A stretch of 64,000 bases of DNA from Planctomycetales bacterium 71-10 (GTDB taxonomy: Bacteria > Planctomycetota > Planctomycetia > Isosphaerales > Isosphaeraceae), in assembly GCA_001898385.1 (NCBI GenBank), contig MKTT01000036.1, positions 180,907-244,906 on the forward strand. The letters run 5' to 3'. The notes below the pieces were generated by a model that had not been told where the DNA came from, searched no databases, and saw nothing but the letters and a program-made list of their open reading frames with translations. Shown here piece after piece: positions 48,044 through 58,080 of the stretch. The position numbers and the translations under genes were made by a program. Position 1 is the stretch's first letter, and every line of letters begins with the position of its first letter.

Positions 48044-49255
48044 TCAGGCGGCGGTCCGGGTCGAATCCGCGTCCTGGGCCGCCGGCCTCTTCAGGTAGTT
48101 GAAGACGTCGACGACCGGCTTGCGGATGGAGAGGTCGCGGTACTCGTCGTGGCAGGCCCCGAGGAACACCACGTCGGCCTCGTCGAGCGCCGCCTCCAGC
48201 GGGACGAACGACGGGTCCTGGATGTACGGGTCGGTGCAGAGTACCTTCGCGGCCTCGAACGTCAAGACCTTCCGGAGCTTGTACGCCAGCGAATCGCGGG
48301 GGTCGTCGTTGTTCCCCTTGAAGGCCATGCCCAGGATGGCCACCGTCGCCGTGGAGAGGTCGTAGCGCTGCTTGGCCTGCTCGACGAGGAACGTGGGGAG
48401 CCCCTCGTTGATCATCATCGCCGCCTGGCCGAGCACGAAGTCGTTGTGGTTGAACGCGGCGAGCTGCATCGTGTCCTTGAGCAGGCACGGCCCGCCCGCG
48501 AACCCGGCCCCGGGGAATCCGGCCATGCGGGGGTATTCGGTCGTCATCGCCGAGCGGACGCGGGCGAAGTCGGCCCCGAACTTGTTGGCGATGACGTAGA
48601 ACTGGTTCGCGATGGCGAAGTTGATGTACCGATAGGTGTTGCAGAACAGCTTGCAGAGCTCGGCCTCGACCGGCGGGATGTCGATCAGCCTGGGCCCGAG
48701 CAGGCTGAACAGGGCCGAGGCGCGCCGCGTGGCCGTCGGCGTCACGCCGCCGATGATCTGCGGCAGGCTCCCCGTCTCCTCCAGCGCGAAGCCCTGGGCG
48801 ATGCGCTCGGGGCAGTGGGCCACGTCGATGCGCAGGCCGCGCTCGCGGCAACGGCGGTCGAGCCGCTCGGTGACGCCGGGGAAGACGGTGCTCCGCAGGA
48901 TCAGGAGCTGGCCGTCGCGCATCCGGTCGAGGATGCCGTCCATGGCCCGGTCGAACGTCCGGATCTGGGGGCTGAGGAACTCGTCGACCGGCGTGCCGAT
49001 CGTCACGACGGCCGCGTCGCTGCCGCCGACGGCGTCCGGGTCGGTCGTCACGGACAGGGAGCCGTCGGCCAGGACCTCGGCCAGCGACTCGTCGGCGCCG
49101 CGCTCCAGGAAGGGCATGCGGCCCTCGGCCACGCTCTGCACCCGCTTCGCGCTGTTGTCGAGGAGCGTGACCCGCGCCCCGGCGGACGCCAGGGCGATCC
49201 CGAGCGGGAGGCCGATGTGGCCGCAGCCGCCGACGATGCAGACGGAGTGCTTCAT
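48044..49255 (-). CDS. Nucleotide-sugar dehydrogenase (UDP-glucose/GDP-mannose dehydrogenase family)
   Basis: MKHSVCIVGGCGHIGLPLGIALASAGARVTLLDNSAKRV...LILRSTVFPGVTERL...GFPGAGFAGGPCLLKDTMQL...GMAFKGNNDDPRDSLAYKL. Confidence 0.92.
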   Translation of the reverse strand: MKHSVCIVGGCGHIGLPLGIALASAGARVTLLDNSAKRVQSVAEGRMPFLERGADESLAEVLADGSLSVTTDPDAVGGSDAAVVTIGTPVDEFLSPQIRTFDRAMDGILDRMRDGQLLILRSTVFPGVTERLDRRCRERGLRIDVAHCPERIAQGFALEETGSLPQIIGGVTPTATRRASALFSLLGPRLIDIPPVEAELCKLFCNTYRYINFAIANQFYVIANKFGADFARVRSAMTTEYPRMAGFPGAGFAGGPCLLKDTMQLAAFNHNDFVLGQAAMMINEGLPTFLVEQAKQRYDLSTATVAILGMAFKGNNDDPRDSLAYKLRKVLTFEAAKVLCTDPYIQDPSFVPLEAALDEADVVFLGACHDEYRDLSIRKPVVDVFNYLKRPAAQDADSTRTAA

Positions 49256-49551
49256 CTCGAAAATCCCTTCTCGGAGATCATCCTCGGCGACCGGCCCGCG
49301 ACGTGGTCGCGGGGCCTCGCCGGCCCGCCCATCCCGCAGCTCGCATCCTTGCCAGCCGACTCCGCCCGTCGGGCCCGGCGGCCGAGGCCGACGACCTCGC
49401 CGCCGCGCGACGCCGTCGGGGCGCGGCACCCCCGTTCCGAACGGACGGGGATCGTCCGGGGCGATTGGAATGCTTCTTACCGTTAATCCATCGGCTCATC
49501 AAGCTCGACGCTTGACGCAAATGCCCGCGCGTCGGGCCGGGGCCGAGCGCC

Positions 49552-50619
49552 TCAGCCCCAGCCCTTGGGCCATTTGCGGCCCAGGCGCTTCCGCCAGCGC
49601 TTGACATCCTTCGGCCCGTCCCAGTCCCACGCCCAGGGGGCGGTGATCCTCTGGAAGACGCGGAAGCCGGACCCGAAGACGACGAACGCCATGAACAGCA
49701 GGATCAGGGGCATCAAGGCCGGGATGATGGCCAGGAACAGGCCCAGGACCCACAGGGCCACCCAGCCCTTGATGAGCAGGCCGACGATGTCGATCACGCG
49801 GATCTTCGACGCCAACTCCTGGAGCTTCCCCGCGGCGACGACCAGGTCGTCCAGGATCGTCCGCGACGGGCCCGTCGGCTCGTAGCCGGCGCGCGGGCCC
49901 CGGGGCGCGGGGGGTTGCAGGAGTTCGGAGATGGCGTCGCGCGAGCGCTCGACGGCCGCCGCGGCGCCGATCGGGTCGGCCGTCAGCGACTTCTCGGCGT
50001 CGTCCAGCTCGCGGTCGATCAGCCGCAGCTCGCGATCATACAGGTCGCCCTCGCCCCCCGACGGCCCGCCCCGCCCCACCTTGCGAGCGAGCGCCGCCGA
50101 CTCGCGGCGGGCGTCGCGCAGGGATTTCGTCGCGACCTCGTGAGCCAGGTTCAGCCGGTCCAACTCGTCCTTGCAGCGGCTCGACTCGTGCAGCAGGTCT
50201 TCGAGCCGGCTGCCGGAGATGATCTCGCGCGCCTCCTCGCTCGGCGCGGAGCTGAACGTGGAGGCCGACTGCATCCGCTTCTCGGCCCGGTTCCACAGCT
50301 CCATCACGGCGAGCCAGCGCTCCCAGAGGCGATCCAGGTCGGCGGCGACCCGGTCGTAGAGTTCGAGCGTCGCCCCGGCCATGGGGACGGTGAAGTCCGG
50401 GTCGGCGCCGGGGAGGGCCTTGTGGCGGGCGCGCAGGGCGTCGATCTGGTCCATCAGGGCGACGGCCCGCCCGCGGAATTCCTTGAACTGCTCCTCGGCC
50501 GCCCCCCGGATCTGGAGGTTCCGGCGGTAGAGCAGCAGCAGCCCGACCACCCCCAGGCCGCCGAACAGGACGATGAGGAACACCGGGAGCTGGACCGAAT
50601 GGAACGCGGGCATGGGCAT
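49552..50619 (-). CDS. Hypothetical membrane protein with coiled-coil-like region
   Basis: N-terminal TM (LPVFLIVLFGGLGVVGLLLLYRR), helical middle, C-terminal hydrophobic segments. Confidence 0.7.
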   Translation of the reverse strand: MPMPAFHSVQLPVFLIVLFGGLGVVGLLLLYRRNLQIRGAAEEQFKEFRGRAVALMDQIDALRARHKALPGADPDFTVPMAGATLELYDRVAADLDRLWERWLAVMELWNRAEKRMQSASTFSSAPSEEAREIISGSRLEDLLHESSRCKDELDRLNLAHEVATKSLRDARRESAALARKVGRGGPSGGEGDLYDRELRLIDRELDDAEKSLTADPIGAAAAVERSRDAISELLQPPAPRGPRAGYEPTGPSRTILDDLVVAAGKLQELASKIRVIDIVGLLIKGWVALWVLGLFLAIIPALMPLILLFMAFVVFGSGFRVFQRITAPWAWDWDGPKDVKRWRKRLGRKWPKGWG

Positions 50620-50819
50620 GATCGACGGGGCCTCTCGGTACGGTGCCGCCGCGGCGCCTCATGATGATGTTCGTCGCGCGACGTCGCGTCTTCGAAAAGA
50701 GCATAGCGGCCGGCGCCGGCGCGCGCTCGTCGGTACTCGCGAAAACCATTCCAACGGCCCGCCCCGGCGTTTAACATGAGGGCCGAACCGTCGACGCCCC
50801 CCGCTTTGGAGCCCTGACG

Positions 50820-51293
50820 ATGCCGATCCGGATCCGCCCCTCGACCGCCCTCCCGACGCTCCTCGCCCTGGCGCTGGCCGCCGGCTGGGCCTGGCGCGAG
50901 GCCGTCCACGCCCGGGAGGCGAAGCCGGCGGTGGCGTCGAGCACCGTGACGCTCGACGAGGTCGCCGTCTCGACCTACGAGGACGAGGGGAAGCCGGTCG
51001 GCAAGATCGGCCTGTACTTCGACGGCGAGACCGAGCTGTGCTCCAGCCTGGTGACGGGCCGGTTCGTGATCGACCCGGGGAAGTCGCCGCACCCGCCCCA
51101 CGTCCACCCCGACGAGGAGATCCTGATCGTCGAGTCCGGTCGCGGCGAGATCTTCGTCGACGGCAAGACGACCAGGATCGGCCCCGGCTCCGTCATGTTC
51201 TCCGCCCCCAACGTCCCCCACAACATCACCAGCGACGGCCCCGAGCCGGTCGTCTTCTACTTCATGAAGTGGCTGCCGAAGGCGGCGAAGTGA
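50820..51293 (+). CDS. Cupin-domain protein, exported
   Basis: Signal-like N-terminus; PHPPHVHPDEEILIVESGRGEIFVDGKTTRIGPGSVMFSAPNVPHNITSDGPEPVVFYF. Confidence 0.88.
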   Translation: MPIRIRPSTALPTLLALALAAGWAWREAVHAREAKPAVASSTVTLDEVAVSTYEDEGKPVGKIGLYFDGETELCSSLVTGRFVIDPGKSPHPPHVHPDEEILIVESGRGEIFVDGKTTRIGPGSVMFSAPNVPHNITSDGPEPVVFYFMKWLPKAAK

Positions 51294-51472
51294 GGCGGCG
51301 CCCGCCCGGACGGCCGACGCCCGCCAGCGGCCCGCCCGTTGACCGGGCCGCGTACAATGGCCGTCGAAGGCGCGCCGGACCTGCGCGCGGTGCATGATTT
51401 GCACGATGGTCGAGGTTCGATGGTTCGCCGCGGAGGCGGCCCGACTCCACCCGAATTCCCAGGAGATCGCCC

Positions 51473-52480
51473 ATGTCTTCCACCCATCCGAATCGTCGCG
51501 AGGCGCTCCAGGCCGGCGCGGCGGGCCTGGCGGCCCTGTCGCTCGCCGGCTCGCTGACGGCGGCCGAGGAGACGAACGAGCAGGGCGTGCCGATGCGAGC
51601 CCTGGGCAAGACGGGCGAGAAGGTGTCGCTCCTGGCCCTGGGCGGCCACCACTCCACCCGGGCGAAGGAGGAGAAGGACTCGCTGCGCCTGATCCAGCGC
51701 GCCGTCCACGAGGGGATCACCTTCCTCGACAACGCCTGGGACTACCACGACGGCCGCGCCGAGGAGCGCATGGGCAAGGCCCTGGAGGAGGGGAAGCTCC
51801 GCGACAAGGTCTTCCTCATGACGAAGGTCTGCGGGCGTACCGCCAAGGAGGCGCAGTCGAACCTGGAGGACAGCCTCCGCCGGCTCCGGACCGATCACAT
51901 CGACCTGTGGCAGTTCCACGAGATCAACTACGAGAAGGACCCCGATCGCGTCTTCGCCCAGGAAGGGGCCATCGAGGTCGCGCTGAAGGCCAAGGAGCAG
52001 GGGAAGGTCCGTTACATCGGCTTCACCGGCCACCGCAACCCGGACGTCCACCTCAAGATGCTGGACAAGCCGTATGACTGGGCCACGGTCCAGATGCCGC
52101 TCAACGTCCTCGACGGCACGTTCCGCAGCTTCCAGAAGAACGTCCTGCCGAAGCTCGTCGAGCGCGGCGTCGGCGCGATCGCGATGAAGTCGCTGGGGGG
52201 CAACGGCGGCGTCGTCAGCAACGTGAAGGTGCCCGTGGAGAAGGCCCTGTCCTACGTCTTCTCGCTGCCGATCTCCGCCCTGGTCTCGGGCATGGAGAAC
52301 GAGCAGGTGCTGGAGCAGAACCTCCGGATCGTCAAGAGCTTCAAGGCGATGAACGCCGAGGCCCTGGCCGCCCTGGAAAACGAGTACAAGGCCGCCGCCT
52401 CCGACGGCCGGTACGAGGGCTTCAAGACGACCAAGAACTACGACGGCCCCGTCCACCAGAAGCAGCAGCTCACCGGCTGA
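51473..52480 (+). CDS. Aldo/keto reductase with Tat-like leader
   Basis: MSSTHPNRREALQAGAAGLAALSLAG; MRALGKTGEKVSLLALGGHHS...GITFLDNAWDYHDGRAEERMGKAL...LRRLRTDHIDLWQFHEI. Confidence 0.92.
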   Translation: MSSTHPNRREALQAGAAGLAALSLAGSLTAAEETNEQGVPMRALGKTGEKVSLLALGGHHSTRAKEEKDSLRLIQRAVHEGITFLDNAWDYHDGRAEERMGKALEEGKLRDKVFLMTKVCGRTAKEAQSNLEDSLRRLRTDHIDLWQFHEINYEKDPDRVFAQEGAIEVALKAKEQGKVRYIGFTGHRNPDVHLKMLDKPYDWATVQMPLNVLDGTFRSFQKNVLPKLVERGVGAIAMKSLGGNGGVVSNVKVPVEKALSYVFSLPISALVSGMENEQVLEQNLRIVKSFKAMNAEALAALENEYKAAASDGRYEGFKTTKNYDGPVHQKQQLTG

Positions 52481-52507
52481 CGCCGGATCGGCGGCGAGCG
52501 GCCCGGG

Positions 52508-53971
52508 TCAGGCGAGGAGCTTCGTGATGACCTGGCCGCCGACGTCGGTGAGGCGTTCGTCGCGGCCGCTGTGCAGGTGCGTCAGCTTCAGGTGATCGAT
52601 CCCCATCAGGTGGAGGATCGTCGCGTGGAGGTCGTTGACGTGGGCGCGATCGGCGACCTGGGTCATGCCGACCTCGTCGGTCTCGCCGACGATCGTCCCC
52701 CCCTTCACGCCGCCGCCGGCCATCCACATCGTGAAGCCGGTGGCGTTGTGGTCGCGGCCCCGGCCGCCCCCCTGGCGGACCGGCGTGCGACCGAACTCGC
52801 CGCCCCAGACGACCAGGGTCTCGTCGAGCAGGCCCCGGCGCTTCAGGTCGGTGAGCAGGGCGGCGACGGGCTTGTCGGTCAGGCCGCACATCTTCTCGTG
52901 GTTGGCGTTGATGTCGTCGTGCGCGTCCCACTGCATGGCGACCGGGCCGCCGCCCGAATAGAGCTGCACGAACCGCACCCCGCGCTCGACCAGCCGGCGG
53001 GCGAGCAGGCAGCGGGTGCCGAACTCGGCCGTCCGGTCGTCATCCAGGCCGTAGAGCGCCTTCGTCTCGGCCGTCTCGGAGGCCAGGTCCACCGCGTCGG
53101 GCGCGGCGCTCTGCATGCGGAAGGCCAGCTCATACGAGGCGATCCGGGCGGACAGCTCGGTGTCGGCCGGGTCGAGGTCGCGCTCATTCATATCCTTCAG
53201 CAGGTCCAGAACCCGGCGCTGGCGCCCGGCGTCGAAGCCGGCGGTCGGCTTGAGGTTCACGATGGGGGCCGGGCCGGAGCGGAACAGCGTCCCCTGGTGA
53301 TGCGCCGGGAGGAAGCCGGCGCCCCAGCACGGCGCGCCCCCTTCAGGCGTCCCCTCGGGCTGGGTCATGACGACGTACGACGGCAGGTCGTCGCTCTCGG
53401 AGCCCAGGCCGTACGTCACCCAGCTCCCCAGGCTGGGGAAGCCCATCAGCACGCGACCGGTCATCATCTGGTACATCGCCGGCGCGTGGACGACGCTGTC
53501 GGCGACGCACGAGCGGACCAGGGCGATCTCGTCGGCGTGCTGGTGCATGTGCGGCACGAGGTCGGACATGTCCATGCCCGACTGGCCGTACCTCCCCCAC
53601 TTGCGATGCGAGGCCAGGCAGAGGGGGTCGCTCTCCAGGAACTGGCCGTTGGCCTTGCCGAAGCTGGGGGGTAGGGGTTGGCCGTCGAGCTTCGCCAGCA
53701 GCGGCTTGGGGTCGTACAGGTCCATCTGGCTGGGGCCGCCGGTCATGAACAGGAAGATGCACCGCTTGGCCTTCGCCGGATGATGCCCCGCCTTCGCCGC
53801 CAGCGGGTTCGCCGCCGACGCCCCGTCGCCGCGCGCGTTCCGCTCCAGCAACGACGCCAACGCCAGCAGCCCGAAGCCGTTCCCCGTGCGCTTCAGCCAC
53901 TCGCGGCGGTTGAGCGGGTCGAGGATGGGCGTGGCACAAGGGCCGGGGCAATTGTTCGCGTGATGGCGCAT
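52508..53971 (-). CDS. DUF1501 domain protein
   Basis: [22 protein letters not shown]...[34 protein letters not shown]...[39 protein letters not shown]. Confidence 0.95.
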   Translation of the reverse strand: MRHHANNCPGPCATPILDPLNRREWLKRTGNGFGLLALASLLERNARGDGASAANPLAAKAGHHPAKAKRCIFLFMTGGPSQMDLYDPKPLLAKLDGQPLPPSFGKANGQFLESDPLCLASHRKWGRYGQSGMDMSDLVPHMHQHADEIALVRSCVADSVVHAPAMYQMMTGRVLMGFPSLGSWVTYGLGSESDDLPSYVVMTQPEGTPEGGAPCWGAGFLPAHHQGTLFRSGPAPIVNLKPTAGFDAGRQRRVLDLLKDMNERDLDPADTELSARIASYELAFRMQSAAPDAVDLASETAETKALYGLDDDRTAEFGTRCLLARRLVERGVRFVQLYSGGGPVAMQWDAHDDINANHEKMCGLTDKPVAALLTDLKRRGLLDETLVVWGGEFGRTPVRQGGGRGRDHNATGFTMWMAGGGVKGGTIVGETDEVGMTQVADRAHVNDLHATILHLMGIDHLKLTHLHSGRDERLTDVGGQVITKLLA

Positions 53972-53978
53972 GACAGCC

Positions 53979-54635
53979 TCAAGCTTGTTTGGGCCTTCGG
54001 AACTGGGATCGGTCGAAGACCTCGTTCAACGGGATCCGCAGCCCCGGGAGCACGTCGCCGCCGTCGAGGACGTCGCCGCGGCCGAGGCGCGTGGGCGACG
54101 CCTCGCCGCGACGGAAGACCTCGACGACCTCGGCCCGTCGATCGACCTGCCAGACGACCTCGACGCCCGCGGCGAGGAACTCGGCGCGCCGGATCGCGAC
54201 CTCGGCGTCGGGGTTGCCTTCATTCGGGACCTCGACGATCAGGTTCGGGGCGAAGTCGGCGATCTCGACGTCGGGAATCCGTCGGCCCGGCCAGCGGTCC
54301 CGGCTCGTGAACGCCCCTCCCGGCATGCGGACGAGGTTCGGGGCGAGGCGGAACAGGGCGTTGCCCGCCGTGACCCCGCCGAAGCGGAAGCCGCGGTTGA
54401 AGTCGACCAGACGATACAGGAAGAAGCCGCCCACGAGGGAGCCGACGTAGCTGGGCGACTTCTCCACGACGATCCCGTCGACCAGCTCGCAGAGCCGATC
54501 GCGCCGGGCGTTGATCCGGACGAGGTCGTCCTCCGTCGCCGCGCCAGGCGGCGGCACGGCCAGGATTCGCCCGGGAGCGATCCCGCCGAGGCGATCGAGC
54601 ACGTCCTGCATCGATGGGATCGATTGGAGATTCAC
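53979..54635 (-). CDS. Uma2 family (DUF820) endonuclease-like protein
   Basis: [32 protein letters not shown]...[64 protein letters not shown] start. Confidence 0.88.
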   Translation of the reverse strand: MNLQSIPSMQDVLDRLGGIAPGRILAVPPPGAATEDDLVRINARRDRLCELVDGIVVEKSPSYVGSLVGGFFLYRLVDFNRGFRFGGVTAGNALFRLAPNLVRMPGGAFTSRDRWPGRRIPDVEIADFAPNLIVEVPNEGNPDAEVAIRRAEFLAAGVEVVWQVDRRAEVVEVFRRGEASPTRLGRGDVLDGGDVLPGLRIPLNEVFDRSQFRRPKQA

Positions 54636-54655
54636 GTCGGGCCCTGCCGGTCGGA

Positions 54656-56893
54656 TCAGGGGATGTACAGGAACTCGTTGCAGTTCAGCAGCGCCAGGGC
54701 GAAGTCGTCCCAGGCGGCGGGCTCGGAGAGGGCGGCGGACTGCTCGGCGATGAACGCCGAGGCGCGGGCGAGTTCCTCGGGGGAAGGGTCGCGGCACAGG
54801 GCCAGGCGGTAGGCGCGGCGGACGCGGCCTTCGGCGTCGGGCGCCTCGCGGGCCAGGCGCTCGGCCAGGGCGTGCGCGCGGCCGAGGGCCAGGTCGCCGT
54901 TCAGCAGGTTGAGCGCCTGGAGGGCGTGGGTGCTGGACTCGCGCCGGGGGCAGGCGGTCTGGTTGTCGGGGGCGTCGAAGGATTCGAGGAGCGGATAGCG
55001 GACGTTCCGCTTCTTGAACAGGTAGATCGAGCGGCGGCGGTGCTCGGCCGGGTCGGGGTCGACGGGCCAGAGGTCGACCTCCTCGGCCTCGGTGAAGATC
55101 AGGTCCTTCACCTCCTTCTCCAGCGGTGCGAGGACGCCGGGCCCCCCCATCTTCGGGTTCAGCTCGCCGGAGACGACGAGGAGCGAATCGCGGAGGGACT
55201 CGGCGTCGACGCGGCGGCGGTTCTGGCGGCCGAGGAGGTCGTTCGGCTCGTCCTGCTCCGTCAGCGCCTCGATCGGCCGGCTGGCCTGGCGATACGCGGC
55301 CGAAGTCATCATCAGGCGGTGGATCGGCTTGAGCTTCCATCCGCCTTCGATCAGGCGTTCGGCGAGCCAGTCGAGCAATTCGGGATGCGAGGGGGGCTCG
55401 CCCCGGACGCCGAAGTCGCTGGGGGTGGAGACCAGGCCGCGGCCGAAGTGCTGCTGCCAGAGGCGGTTCACGATCACCCGGGCGACGAGCGGGTTGGCCT
55501 CGTCCGCCAGCCACTTCGCCAGCGCCGCGCGGCGGCCGGTGGTCTTCTCGCCGGGCGTGATGGAGGCCGGGTCGAAGGCGTCGCCCTCCTGGCAGGCGAG
55601 GATCACGCCGGGGGGCCGGGGCTCGACGCGCGGGCCCTTCGTCATCGGGTCGCCGCGACGCAGGACGAACGAGTCGGGGGCCTCCGCGGACGAGTCGGTC
55701 AGCGCGAAGGCGTGGGCCGGGGGCCGCGGGAGCGTCCGGACGATCTCGTGGATCTGGAGCTTCAGGGCCTCGCGGCGGGCGTGGTCGGCGGGGTCCTGGG
55801 AGACCTCGTGGGCGACGTCCTCCCAGGTCACGCGGATGGAGTTCGCCAGACCGTTGGCGATCCGCTTCTGCTCGGCCGTGCGGTCCGCCTCCGGGATCGC
55901 CAGGAGGGCCCGCTCCTCGTCCTTCAGCATCGCCTGACGCCGCGCGGCGATGGCGGCGCGGTAGGGGGCCTCCAGCTCGGCCATCTCCTTCCGGAGCGGG
56001 GCCGCCTTCTCGTCGACGGCCTTCTTGGCCGCCTCGAACGCCTCGACCTCGGCGGGCTGGGCGATGGAGGGCTCGGACAGCTCGCCGGCGGCGAAGAACG
56101 CCTGGAGGCGGTAGTAGTCGGTGGTGGGGATGGCGTCGAACTTGTGGTCGTGGCAGCGGGCGCAGGCGACCGTCAGGCTCAGGAACACCGATCCGACGGT
56201 GGCGGTGATCTCGGTCAGCTCGTTCTGCCGCTTGACCTCCGGCACGATGTTGCCGCCGACGACCTCGCGCGGGCCGGCGCGGCAGAAGCCGGTGGCGATC
56301 AGGGCGTCGCGGTCGCCGGGGGCGATCTCGTCGCCGGCCACCTGGAGCGAGACGAAGCGGTCGTACGGCATGTCGGCGTTCATCGCGGCGACGAGCCAGT
56401 CGCGGTATCGCCAGGCGTCGGGCCGCTCGGCGTCCAGCTCAAAGCCGTTGGTGTCGGCGTAGTGGGCCAGGTCCAGCCAGTGCTGCGCCTGGCGCTCGCC
56501 GAACTGGGGACGGTCCATCAGCCGGTCGATCAGGCGTTCGTAGGCGTCGGGCCGGTCGTCGGACAGGAAAGCGTCGGCCTCCTCCGGGGTCGGCGGCAGG
56601 CCGGTCAGGTCGAAGTGGGCGCGGCGCAGGAGCGCCGCGCGGTCGGCCTCGGGCGAGTGCGGCAGATCGGCCGATTCGAGGTCGCCGAGGACGTAGCGGT
56701 CGATCGGGTTGCGGACCCAGCCGGCCTCCTTGACCTCCGGCGGCTCGCCCGAATCCAGCGGCTGATACGCCCAGTGCCCGCGCTGGTCGGCCGAGTATTT
56801 CTCGACCTTCGCGAGCGGGGCGGGCTCGTCGCCGGTCGCCAGCGTCCCCAGGGCGACGAGGATGGCGGGGATCCCCAGGGCTCGTCGAGGCAT
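54656..56893 (-). CDS. DUF1549/DUF1553 (PSD1 family) protein with CxxCH motif
   Basis: [49 protein letters not shown]...[25 protein letters not shown]...[41 protein letters not shown]. Confidence 0.95.
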   Translation of the reverse strand: [745 protein letters not shown]

Positions 56894-57008
56894 GTCGGAC
56901 CTTCCTCCGAACCGGCTGCGGCGCGGACCTCCCGTCGCCATGATGGTATTGTGCGGGAAGGCGGCCGGGCCGGCAAGGAACAATTGTTGAACCGCGAGGC
57001 GGATGAGC

Positions 57009-58013
57009 ATGGCGGCGATCGAATTTCGCGGGGTCTCGCGGACGTTTCCGGCCGGCCGCCCGGCGCTGGAGGGGGTCGACCTGGCCGTGGCCGACGGCGA
57101 GCGGCTGGCCGTGCTGGGGCCGTCGGGGTCGGGCAAGTCGACGCTCCTGCGGCTGGCGGCGGGACTGGACCGGCCGACGGCCGGCGGCGTGTGGTTCGAC
57201 GGGCGTTGCATGGACGACGTCCCCCCTCACCGCCGGGACGTCGGCCTGGTGTTCCAGGAGCCGACGCTCCTCCCCTACCTGACGGTCGCGGGCAACCTCG
57301 AATTCGGGATGAAGGCCAGGGGCGTCGCCCGCGACGAGCGGCGACGGCGCGTGGCCGAGGTCGCGGCGATGCTGCGGCTCGACGGCCTGCTCGGCCGACG
57401 GCCGTCCGAACTCTCCGGCGGCGAGCGCCAGCGGGCGGCGATCGGCCGGTCGGTGGCGCGACGGCCGGCGGTGCTGCTGCTGGACGAGCCGTTCTCCAGC
57501 CTCGACCTCCCGTTGCGGTCGGCCCTGCGCCGCGACCTGATCGACCTGCACGACCGCCTGGGCATGACCTTGATCCACGTCACGCACGATCAGGGCGAGG
57601 CCCTGGCGATCGGCCATCGGGTCGCGGTCCTGGACCTGGGGCGGCTGGTGCAGGTCGGCCCCCCGCGCGAGGTCTACAACCGCCCCGCCACGCCGTTCGT
57701 CGCGGGGTTCGTCGGCGACCCGCCCATGAACCTGATCCCGACCGACGGCCGGCTGATGGGGATCCGCCCCGAGCACGTCCGGGTGCGCCCGGCGGGCGAG
57801 ACGGCCCTCGCGGCGACCGTCGCGCGAGTCGAAGACCGCGGCGACTCGACCCTCATCACGCTGGACCTCGCGGGCGCGAGGGTCACGGCGAGGGTCGCCG
57901 ACCCGACGGGGCTGCGGGAGGGGGGGGCCGTCGCCCTGGACCTCGACCCGGCTCGGGCCTGCTGGTTCGACGAACGCCCGACCGAGCGGAAGGCGTCGAC
58001 GAAGCTCCCGTAG
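57009..58013 (+). CDS. ABC transporter ATP-binding protein (sugar/polyamine import type, TOBE-containing)
   Basis: MAAIEFRGVSRTFPAGRPALEGVDLAVADGERLAVLGPSGSGKSTLLRLAAGLDRPTAG...LSGGERQRAAIGRSVARRPAVLLLDEPFSSLD...MGIRPEHVRV. Confidence 0.92.
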   Translation: MAAIEFRGVSRTFPAGRPALEGVDLAVADGERLAVLGPSGSGKSTLLRLAAGLDRPTAGGVWFDGRCMDDVPPHRRDVGLVFQEPTLLPYLTVAGNLEFGMKARGVARDERRRRVAEVAAMLRLDGLLGRRPSELSGGERQRAAIGRSVARRPAVLLLDEPFSSLDLPLRSALRRDLIDLHDRLGMTLIHVTHDQGEALAIGHRVAVLDLGRLVQVGPPREVYNRPATPFVAGFVGDPPMNLIPTDGRLMGIRPEHVRVRPAGETALAATVARVEDRGDSTLITLDLAGARVTARVADPTGLREGGAVALDLDPARACWFDERPTERKASTKLP

Positions 58014-58080
58014 GCTGGGTCGCGACCCAGCCCGGAGAAGGCGACGGCCCGCGTGCGCTGGGTCTCGACCCAGCCTACCG
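58008..58080. repeat. Palindromic element between convergent genes
   Basis: cccgtaggctgggtcgcgacccagc ... gctgggtctcgacccagcctaccggg; ~25-bp terminal inverted repeats, each internally palindromic. Confidence 0.85.
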
